Shown here in pieces: positions 58,180 through 64,000 of a stretch of 64,000 bases of DNA. The stretch lies in contig JALFVE010000028.1 of assembly GCA_022787085.1 (NCBI GenBank), forward strand, positions 89,898-153,897, in the 5' to 3' direction. Position 1 is the stretch's first letter, and every line of letters starts with the position of its first letter. Position numbers and translations under genes: made by a program. Below the pieces are notes generated by a model. That model worked only from the letters and a program-made list of their open reading frames with translations. It was not told the origin of the DNA and searched no databases. This stretch comes from Oscillospiraceae bacterium. GTDB lineage: Bacteria; Bacillota; Clostridia; Oscillospirales; Ruminococcaceae.

Positions 58180-59175
58180 TTACCATTTGTCGTCGGATTT
58201 GTCGGCGGGGATGCAGGGGGTCAGGGCGGCTATGGCTACCTCTATCTGCGGGTCGTCAGGCTCGCAGGTGGTTATGCGCTGGAGCCACAGCCCGGGCGCT
58301 GATATTATTCTCGTGAAAAGATTGTCGCATCTTCCTGCAAGCTTTATCAGCTCATACCCGATCGACGCTTCTACAGGCAGCATCAGAAGCTGAAGTCCGA
58401 AGCGGACAAATATGTTTTTCCATGGCAGAAACATTCCGATGGCTATGCTAAGCAGCACCACAAGGAATATAAAGCTGGTTCCGCAGCGGGGATGGAATCG
58501 GGTCTGCTTCCTTACATTTTCCACCGTAAGCTCAAGTCCCGCTTCATAGCAGGCGATGGTCTTATGCTCTGCGCCGTGATATTTGAAGGTCTTGTGTATT
58601 TCCTTCATGTGGGAGATAAGCCACATATAGCCCACAAGCAGCACTATTTTCAGCACGCCCTCCGCTATTGTCTTGCTCCAGTCGGGCGCACCTATTATTC
58701 CAAGCAGCCCCGAAAGCAGGGCGGGGAAAAATTTGAATGCGCAGATGCTTATTGCCATTACGATTACGCATACCACGATCATTATGGTGTTCATCACCGA
58801 TTTGCCGTCTTCTCCCTCAAGCTTCGCTTCCAGCTTCTTATATGCCTTTGTATTGCTGAGCCACTGCTCAAAGGGGGACAGCTCCTCTTCCTCCTCGTCC
58901 TCGTCGGTCATCTGCTTTTCGGCGGATTTCATGGTGCATTTCATGCCGTCAACAAGGGATATTGCAAAATTAAAGCAGCCTCTGATAAATGGCGTTTTCA
59001 GATACCACGGGGCGCTTTTACCGTTCCTGATACGCCATGTTTCCACGTCGATGGTTCCGTCGGGAAGACGGCACGCCATTGCGGACAGGTCGATTCCTCG
59101 CATCATTATTCCTTCAATAAGCGCCTGACCGCCTATTTTTGATTTGAATTTACATTCGGACTGCTGTTTTGACAT
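58180..59175 (-). CDS. DUF1385 membrane protein (YqhQ-like)
   Basis: 331 residues. N-terminal block KIGGQALIEGIMMRGIDLSA is the DUF1385 signature. Later come KYHGAEHKTIACYEAGLELT and the RFHPRCGTSFIFLVVLL stretch, also family hallmarks. Several membrane segments (about 125-150, 165-190, 230-280) surround conserved His/Glu/Cys positions that could bind metal. The function of the family is not established. The gene commonly precedes prmC in Clostridia, as here. The stop is TAA at 58180. Confidence 0.9.
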   Translation of the reverse strand: MSKQQSECKFKSKIGGQALIEGIMMRGIDLSAMACRLPDGTIDVETWRIRNGKSAPWYLKTPFIRGCFNFAISLVDGMKCTMKSAEKQMTDEDEEEEELSPFEQWLSNTKAYKKLEAKLEGEDGKSVMNTIMIVVCVIVMAISICAFKFFPALLSGLLGIIGAPDWSKTIAEGVLKIVLLVGYMWLISHMKEIHKTFKYHGAEHKTIACYEAGLELTVENVRKQTRFHPRCGTSFIFLVVLLSIAIGMFLPWKNIFVRFGLQLLMLPVEASIGYELIKLAGRCDNLFTRIISAPGLWLQRITTCEPDDPQIEVAIAALTPCIPADKSDDKW

Positions 59176-59191
59176 TTAGCTTTTCACACCT

Positions 59192-60490
59192 TTAATATAA
59201 ATAAAAATTATTGGAAACTTCGGCGGTGGTCAGAAGAAGATTATCCTCAGTATCGCCGAATCGCACCATATATACGGCGCTGTCTGTGCCTGCAACCGCT
59301 GTATAGCCCATCAGAAGATATTTCTCCGAATCCTCCCTGCTGCACACCATTATCCTCATAAGCTCAAGGCGGCTCTCCGCAAGGCTGCCGTTATATTTAT
59401 AAAAGACCTTTTCTCCCGTTGTTCCGTCGTTTTTCACGGTCACAAGTCCCTCCCATCTTACGGGAAGCATGAAGGCATAGCCCGAATAGGGGTCGGTCAG
59501 AGAGGAATATTTCTTCACCACGCTGTAATTTTCAAACACGTTCCAGTCGGTGATATACTGGGCATCCTGACGGTCCTTATACCCCGGAAAGGCTTCCCTT
59601 TCGGGTATTTCGATTATTCCGTCGCCGTCGATATCCCGACAGTAAAGCCCCTGCGCACGCACCGTTCTTACGGGCAGCTCCGAGCCGTCTATCCTTGCGG
59701 GATTTCTAAGCTCCCCGTTTACACAGTAGATTATTTCCGTGGAGAGATTTCCGCTGCCCAGAAGTCCATCCGCAAATACGGCGGGGGTGCCGTTTCCGAT
59801 ATAGCCGCCGATGACCGATGGGATATCCACTGTGGCGGGATCCATATCAACTGTGCTTACGCACTCCGCTCCCTTTCCTCGGTCGGTAACGAGGGACAAT
59901 GACGCAAGATGATTTTCGTTATTGCAGTTTACCATGACGATATCCAGTCCGCCGTTATTGTCAAGATCAAGGGTCAGGGTCTTATAATAGCTGCCTGTGT
60001 ATTCCGTTTTCAGGACGCCTTCCTCGAGACTGTATATTTTCAGCGTTTTTTCAGTGGGGGTCATATAGCCGTAGCCTATTGCCATGCGAAGCATGCCCGT
60101 TCCTCCGAGATCGGTGAAAAACACCTGCTCAACTGAGGTTCCCGCTCCTGCATGATCGTAGACCGAGCGCCATTTCCCGTCCTCCTTATCAAGGATATTC
60201 ACCCGTACGCTGCTGTCCTTTCCGCCGAGGCTCTCGTAAAACACCACTGCCTCATTTTCCCCGTCCATGTCAAGATCGGGGAATACAAATGCCGAACGAT
60301 AGGCTCCCGAACGGGGATAGACAAGGCTTATATCCTCCCCTGCCGCTTCCGTGAGGGCTGAATATATTTCCTGCTGCTCCTCGGATATCATTGGCGGCGA
60401 CAGGAGACTGTCGATGGACGAATCTATCCCGCAGCCTCCTGCAAGTATGCTCACTGCGGCACACAGCAGGGTCATTTTGCTTAGCTTCAT
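59192..60490 (-). CDS. Lipoprotein with FG-GAP/VCBS-like repeats
   Basis: 432 residues. The signal peptide has lipobox ILAGGC (Cys about 20). Several Asp-rich segments resemble integrin-type FG-GAP calcium loops: FPDLDMDGENEAVVFY (about 70), DLDNNGGLDIVMVN (about 170) and DIDGDGIIEIPE (about 285). These suggest a beta-propeller-like extracellular protein. I do not know the family. An intrinsic terminator stands directly upstream of its ribosome site (60503-60539), so its transcription may depend on read-through from the preceding membrane-protein gene or on attenuation. Confidence 0.75.
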   Translation of the reverse strand: MKLSKMTLLCAAVSILAGGCGIDSSIDSLLSPPMISEEQQEIYSALTEAAGEDISLVYPRSGAYRSAFVFPDLDMDGENEAVVFYESLGGKDSSVRVNILDKEDGKWRSVYDHAGAGTSVEQVFFTDLGGTGMLRMAIGYGYMTPTEKTLKIYSLEEGVLKTEYTGSYYKTLTLDLDNNGGLDIVMVNCNNENHLASLSLVTDRGKGAECVSTVDMDPATVDIPSVIGGYIGNGTPAVFADGLLGSGNLSTEIIYCVNGELRNPARIDGSELPVRTVRAQGLYCRDIDGDGIIEIPEREAFPGYKDRQDAQYITDWNVFENYSVVKKYSSLTDPYSGYAFMLPVRWEGLVTVKNDGTTGEKVFYKYNGSLAESRLELMRIMVCSREDSEKYLLMGYTAVAGTDSAVYMVRFGDTEDNLLLTTAEVSNNFYLY

Positions 60491-60502
60491 AGTTTTTTCC
60501 TT

Positions 60503-60539
60503 AAAAAAGGGCGGACAGGGTCTATTACCCCGCCGCCCC
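60503..60539 (-). terminator. Terminator/attenuator just before the FG-GAP lipoprotein gene
   Basis: On the minus strand GGGCGG-GGGT pairs with ACCC-CCGCCC (60539-60509), followed by T6 (60508-60503). The AAGGA ribosome site of the next gene begins only about two bases after the T run. Confidence 0.85.
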
Positions 60540-60553
60540 GATTTTTGTTTTGA

Positions 60554-61642
60554 TCATAATTTATCAACAGGCTTGACATCAATATTCTCGATCTCAAGAT
60601 ACTGCTTATTCATGGGTGCTCTGCTCCAACGGCGCTTGCCGATATTCAGTCTGGGCATTACACGGTATACATATGTGCTCCAGAATACGGCGATTATTGT
60701 GATGGTCATAAACACGATGCCGATATCCGATATCTTGGGGATACTCATGGACAGTCTCGCATCATAGTCTGTGGGAATGATAAGCAGTATGTATCTGGGA
60801 ATTACCGATACCGCTGCAAAAATTGACGCTGCATAGCCTGTCATGCACATCCAGAATCGGGTGCTTTTCTTTTCCATTCCGTTGAAGAATCGGGCTGTAT
60901 TCATAAAGAACAGCACTGCTGTCATGTAGGAAAAGATCTCGTATATATATTCGGAATATCTGCTCACTGCTACATGATCGGATATTATTGACATCATATC
61001 TATTATCTTCCACATCGCATAGAGGGAAAATGCGGCGCAGTTGCCCGGGGATATGCCATCGCCCTTGAAGATATTCACTGCCATGAATATGAAATTCAGC
61101 AGCACAAGGAGCATCAGAAAATGATAGAAGAACATTCCCCAGCTGTAGCCTGTGAGCATACTGTAATCCTCTGCTTCATCGGGAGTGAGGGTTTTCACTA
61201 TCTCCTTATTTGAAGTTACCAGCTGCACAAAATCAAAAATTATCTCCGCTACTATCAGTAGAGCCATGAGAAGGGCACTGAAGCCCGCTGCGGAGGGGAT
61301 CTTCTTTTTCAGCCTGTCATACCGCAGACGCATGGGGTTTATCAGGATACACGAATCTATGACCTTATCCTTGGCGCTGCCCCCTATCAGGACGGCTGCA
61401 AGCAGCACAAAGCCTATAAGCAGAACTATCATGGTGTAATTCTTCATCGGAGAGGAGTCGATATACAGCCCTGTATTGAAATCTGTATTGCTGTACAGCT
61501 GCATGGTCCGTGCTGCCACTGCCAGCAAAAGCACTATGAGATACACTCCCATTGACGCCTTTTTCGTTATCAGTCCGCTTTTATTCGCCTTTGCGCCATT
61601 TTTACGCATCTTCTCCGCGCTTATCTGTTTCATTCTGCCCAT
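60554..61642 (-). CDS. Uncharacterised multi-pass membrane protein
   Basis: 362 residues with about eight membrane segments, a Lys-rich cytoplasmic N-terminus (about 1-30) and a polar C-terminus ending IENIDVKPVDKL. Pairs such as SAALRMR-like basic loops alternate with hydrophobic stretches (YTMIVLLIGFVLLAAVLIGG, FFYHFLMLLVLLNFIFMAV). No motif I recognise. ATG 61642 has AAAGGA 11 bases upstream; the frame is open to 61795 but that start coincides with the transcription start of its promoter. Confidence 0.75.
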   Translation of the reverse strand: MGRMKQISAEKMRKNGAKANKSGLITKKASMGVYLIVLLLAVAARTMQLYSNTDFNTGLYIDSSPMKNYTMIVLLIGFVLLAAVLIGGSAKDKVIDSCILINPMRLRYDRLKKKIPSAAGFSALLMALLIVAEIIFDFVQLVTSNKEIVKTLTPDEAEDYSMLTGYSWGMFFYHFLMLLVLLNFIFMAVNIFKGDGISPGNCAAFSLYAMWKIIDMMSIISDHVAVSRYSEYIYEIFSYMTAVLFFMNTARFFNGMEKKSTRFWMCMTGYAASIFAAVSVIPRYILLIIPTDYDARLSMSIPKISDIGIVFMTITIIAVFWSTYVYRVMPRLNIGKRRWSRAPMNKQYLEIENIDVKPVDKL

Positions 61643-61803
61643 AATTCGTTCAATCCTTTCGCAGATACCCTTCGGGGATTTTTGAATCGCCTTTTGCTGT
61701 GGATTTTGCCTAAAACAGATCCCTGCTGTTTGCGTCCCCTGCGGAATCTTTGTCCGATATTTTGCATATACATTTATGGAGAACGCCTGATACAATATAT
61801 TTA

Positions 61804-61832
61804 TATTGTACTATATTTTCATCTGATTGTCA
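61804..61832 (-). promoter_or_regulatory. Promoter of the multi-pass membrane protein gene
   Basis: Minus-strand TTGACA (61832-61827), 17-base spacer, TACAAT (61809-61804). Confidence 0.78.
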
Positions 61833-61923
61833 AGTATATTTTTATCCGAAATTAATAAATCCTGAATTATTTTACATTTTAAAATTTCAAGAAAAACAAA
61901 TTTCAGAAAGGACGGTCAATTTT

Positions 61924-62904
61924 ATGAACAGCTTTTTTAAATCGGTATTGCTTTGGGCGGCGGTTATATGCGCTGTGCCTGCGGCTGCGGCTGCGGCAGG
62001 CTTCAGGACCGAGTCACCCGCGGGACTTCAAGCTCCCAATGAGCTTGAAGCTCCCGGGGAGCTTCAGGCTTCCCATGCGCTTATTCTTTCCAAGGAAGAC
62101 AGGCTCAGGCTCCTTTGCTCCTCCACGGGGGAGATCACCGAGCTTTCTGCCGAGGAATATGCGGTTTTTGCTGTGCTTGAAGAGGTTCCCTTCATCCCCG
62201 ACGGAGAGGCGCTCAAGGCTCAGGTATGCGCTGCCCGCACCTATGCCGCAAGGCGTATCCTGACGGGCGAGGCTGAGAACGGGGCGCACATTTCCGACGA
62301 TGGGGAAAAATATCAGACCGTTCTGACCGAAGCCGAGGCGAGGGCAGTTTACGGTGAGGATTTCGACAGGGCTTATTCCTTGGTAAAGTCGGCTGCCGAC
62401 GCTACCTATGGGGAGATCATTATGTACGGCGGCGCCCCTGCGGCGGCGGTTTTTCACGTTTCATCGGCGGGTGCTACGGAATCTGCGGAGAATGTGTGGG
62501 GGACGGCTTATCCATATCTGGTAAGCGTTCCCTCCGATTGCTCCGAGAGCTTGCGGGATTTTTCCTATGCTGAGCTGGGGGCTAGAATTTCCGCCGAATA
62601 TGGGGAGGCGGAGGAGTACGGCGGCATTGAGATATTATCCTGCTCGGAGGCGGGGACGGTGCTTTCCCTCAGGATATGCGGCATTGAAATGAGCGGGGCT
62701 CGGCTGGCAGAGATATTGTCCCTTGATAGTGCGGCTTTTGACATTTCCGATATTGGCGGCAGGGTCAGGTTCACAGTCAGGGGCAGCGGTCATCTGGCGG
62801 GAATGAGCATTTGCGGAGCTGATGAAATGTCCCGTGAGGGGTATTCATATCGGGAGATATTGGAGCATTATTATCCCGGGACTTCAATTGGGAAAATAGG
62901 GTGA
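61924..62904 (+). CDS. SpoIID/LytB-domain protein
   Basis: 326 residues with an N-terminal membrane or signal segment (about 5-25). The SpoIID core shows SAEEYAVFAVLEEVPFIPDG, ALKAQVCAARTYAARRI, FHVSSAGATESAENVWG and YPYLVSVPSD. The C-terminal GSGHLAGMSICGADEMSREG corresponds to the usual GHGVGMSQYGA block and has diverged. SpoIID is a lytic transglycosylase for spore engulfment; here the role may be sporulation or general wall remodelling. Residues about 33-55 form imperfect LQAP/LEAP repeats. AAAGGACGG precedes ATG 61924. Confidence 0.87.
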   Translation: MNSFFKSVLLWAAVICAVPAAAAAAGFRTESPAGLQAPNELEAPGELQASHALILSKEDRLRLLCSSTGEITELSAEEYAVFAVLEEVPFIPDGEALKAQVCAARTYAARRILTGEAENGAHISDDGEKYQTVLTEAEARAVYGEDFDRAYSLVKSAADATYGEIIMYGGAPAAAVFHVSSAGATESAENVWGTAYPYLVSVPSDCSESLRDFSYAELGARISAEYGEAEEYGGIEILSCSEAGTVLSLRICGIEMSGARLAEILSLDSAAFDISDIGGRVRFTVRGSGHLAGMSICGADEMSREGYSYREILEHYYPGTSIGKIG

Positions 62905-62907
62905 AAA

Positions 62908-62949
62908 AAGGCTGACCGAGGGGATTCGGTCAGCCTTGCATTTTTTATT
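62908..62949. terminator. Bidirectional terminator between convergent genes
   Basis: GGCTGACCGA (62910-62919) pairs perfectly with TCGGTCAGCC (62926-62935). T-rich sequence follows on the right and an A run lies on the left, so both the SpoIID-like and the FliD-like transcripts can end here. Confidence 0.88.
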
Positions 62950-62957
62950 CAATACGA

Positions 62958-63692
62958 TCACATATAGGAATCAAAGAAGGTTCCGAGAAAGCTGCTTGCA
63001 AAGGTGTTATATCCGCTGTAAAGGCTCTTATTGCCCGAGGAATTGCCGTACATCATATTCTGAAAGGCGGTGGTCTGCGCTTTATTTACCGCAGCCTTGC
63101 TTATTGCCTCCGCCTTGTCCGCAATGCGGGACACGGGCGAATAGCTGCTTCTTATCATGGATGACACGGCTTTATCATCTGCGGCACGGAGCGTTTCTTC
63201 ATTTACGGTGAGCTTATTGTCGCTGCCAACCTTGATGCCCATTCTCGAAAAGGCTCCCGAATAGGTCTTTACTGCGTTCGTCATGGAAAGTCCCGAACGG
63301 AGGGCGTCCACGCTGTCGGATTTACCCATGGCATCGATGGCGGAATTATAGCTCTCCGCAAAGGCTGTGACCTTTTTTACAAGGGTATCCTTATCCTTGA
63401 TATCCTCAAGACTCATGGAGCTTAGCTCTGCGGCGCTTTTCCGAAGGGTCTTCGCTGCCTCCCCAAGCTTCATTTCGGAGGACACGGTGCCTATCTCCCC
63501 ATTGTCGGAAAAACCGCTCTCGATCTGCGCTTTCAGCTTCTTCTGATATTCGGGGGATCTGACCTCGTCTACCTTTTTCATAAGCGCCTGAAGGTCGGCT
63601 GCGGTATTCTTTTTCGCTGCGCCGTTATTGGAATACATTCCCGAGAAAAGATTTGTATATGCGGTATAATTGCCGATACCGTTTATGCTCAT
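62958..63692 (-). CDS. FliD C-terminal-like protein
   Basis: 244 residues, mainly helical. The segment VKKVTAFAESYNSAIDAMG (about 105-125) and, further on, FSRMGIKVGSDNKLTVNEETLRAAD (given in two parts: FSRMGIKVGS, then KLTVNEETLRAAD) match the C-terminal half of flagellar cap protein FliD, where a YNxLxx helix precedes a GI-x-x-D-x-x-G-x-L-x-x-D block. No FliD N-terminal domain and no flagellar neighbours are present. It could be a free-standing FliD-like surface or assembly protein. Transcribed toward the bidirectional terminator. Confidence 0.65.
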   Translation of the reverse strand: MSINGIGNYTAYTNLFSGMYSNNGAAKKNTAADLQALMKKVDEVRSPEYQKKLKAQIESGFSDNGEIGTVSSEMKLGEAAKTLRKSAAELSSMSLEDIKDKDTLVKKVTAFAESYNSAIDAMGKSDSVDALRSGLSMTNAVKTYSGAFSRMGIKVGSDNKLTVNEETLRAADDKAVSSMIRSSYSPVSRIADKAEAISKAAVNKAQTTAFQNMMYGNSSGNKSLYSGYNTFASSFLGTFFDSYM

Positions 63693-63777
63693 ATTTGTCA
63701 GCCCCTTTCCATTACTTTCTGATTCAATTATAGCTCATTATTATGCTAAATTTGTAAACATTATGTAAATTTTGCAA

Positions 63778-63803
63778 AATAAAAAAGACGCCGAAGCGTC
63801 TTT
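63778..63803 (-). terminator. Terminator of rpmB
   Basis: On the minus strand AAAGACGC pairs with GCGTCTTT (63803-63784, loop TTCG), followed by further T residues. Confidence 0.88.
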
Positions 63804-63806
63804 CTC

Positions 63807-63820
63807 ATTGTACGTACAAT
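63807..63820. repeat. 14-bp perfect palindrome after rpmB
   Basis: ATTGTACGTACAAT, between the rpmB stop and its terminator hairpin. Symmetric enough for a protein site, but short and in a 3' region; function unknown. Confidence 0.35.
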
Positions 63821-63856
63821 TCGGTTATAAAATGTCCGCCGATTTCCCGTCGAAAA

Positions 63857-64000
63857 TCAGACAGCACGTGTTACCTTACCGGAACGGAGGCATCTTGTGC
63901 ACACATAAATGTGCTTGGGAGTACCGTCAACGATAGCTTTTACACGCTTTACATTGGGCTTCCAGGTTCTGTTGGAACGACGATGTGAGTGGGAAACCTT
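63857..64000 (-). CDS. rpmB: 50S ribosomal protein L28 (start outside window)
   Basis: The last 47 residues of L28 are visible: KVSHSHRRSNRTWKPNVKRV, then VDGTPKHIYVCTRCLRSGKV and TRAV before TGA. The N-terminus, normally MAKCEICGKG with its Cys pair, lies beyond position 64000. The retained CTRC pair would complete a zinc site with it, so this is probably the zinc-binding form. It is followed by a terminator at 63778-63803. Confidence 0.94.
   Translation of the reverse strand, partial: KVSHSHRRSNRTWKPNVKRVKAIVDGTPKHIYVCTRCLRSGKVTRAV

Noticed and set aside
62033..62090. Repeats in the SpoIID-like gene as a mobile or phase-variable element
   Set aside because: Only three imperfect copies of a short in-frame unit are present, with no pure tract. 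They are kept as a feature of the protein.
1..64000. CRISPR arrays, insertion sequences, prophage, tRNA or rRNA genes
   Set aside because: No regularly spaced repeats, transposase, integrase or phage genes, tRNA cloverleaf or rRNA sequence was recognised in the window on reading.

Overview
The window reads as chromosomal DNA of an anaerobic, spore-lineage Firmicute, most likely Clostridia of the Ruminococcus/Oscillospiraceae type. The basis is gene order (rpmI-rplT; plsX-rnc-radical SAM-smc-ftsY; nadD-yqeK-rsfS; rplU-prp-rpmA), GGAGG ribosome sites, many near-perfect TTGACA-N17-TATAAT promoters, an L27 with the Prp-cleaved N-terminus, a SpoIID-like protein and a CdaA/CdaR pair. I see no rRNA or tRNA gene, CRISPR array, prophage or insertion sequence. 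The species call is an inference.

Layout. 1-19 kb: plus-strand housekeeping genes for ribosomal proteins, an rRNA/tRNA methyltransferase, dprA, topA, trmFO, plsX, rnc, smc, ftsY, an RdgB-type NTPase, yhbY, nadD, yqeK and rsfS, followed by a pair of paralogous membrane proteins. 19-25.5 kb: leuS, rpsU, a YqeG-type phosphatase, two lipoproteins (one with leucine-rich repeats) and endonuclease IV. 25.5-39.7 kb: a minus-strand sulfur-assimilation block. Read 5' to 3' it holds a leader peptide, sulfate-binding protein, cysT, cysW, cysA, metY, a siroheme sulfite reductase, TusA-like protein, thioredoxin, a ThiS-like sulfur carrier, a ThiF/MoeB-like activating enzyme, a JAMM protease, thioredoxin reductase, APS reductase alpha and beta, cysD, cysN and a CymR-like Rrf2 regulator. 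39.9-43.8 kb: a methionine-type ABC transporter (metN interrupted by an in-frame TAG, metI, a second leader peptide, metQ) with a divergent LysR regulator. 43.9-50 kb: cdaA, cdaR, a degenerate and a canonical chemoreceptor, dtd. 50-54.6 kb: a small antisense-oriented gene, a TPP riboswitch with thiC, a broken acetyltransferase, a rhomboid protease and the L21-Prp-L27 operon. 54.6-64 kb: a GH13 enzyme fused to DUF1653, a gene remnant, prmC, a DUF1385 protein, an FG-GAP-like lipoprotein, a membrane protein, a SpoIID-like protein, an orphan FliD-like protein and the start-truncated rpmB.

How the sulfur genes fit together: sulfate is imported (Sbp-CysTWA), activated to APS (CysDN), reduced to sulfite (AprAB-like; no CysC or CysH is present in the block) and then to sulfide (small siroheme reductase). 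Sulfur is probably loaded as a thiocarboxylate on a ThiS-like carrier, after JAMM trimming of its tail and adenylation by the ThiF homologue, and used by MetY to make homocysteine. This resembles the HcyS/HcyD/HcyF route described in Wolinella.

The most unusual signal is a pair of tiny open frames with the shared core NFRFGR and terminal Cys/Met codons. One lies 57 nt before the sulfate-binding protein gene and the other 55 nt before metQ. I read them as related regulatory leader peptides for sulfur amino acids; I do not recognise a named family for them.
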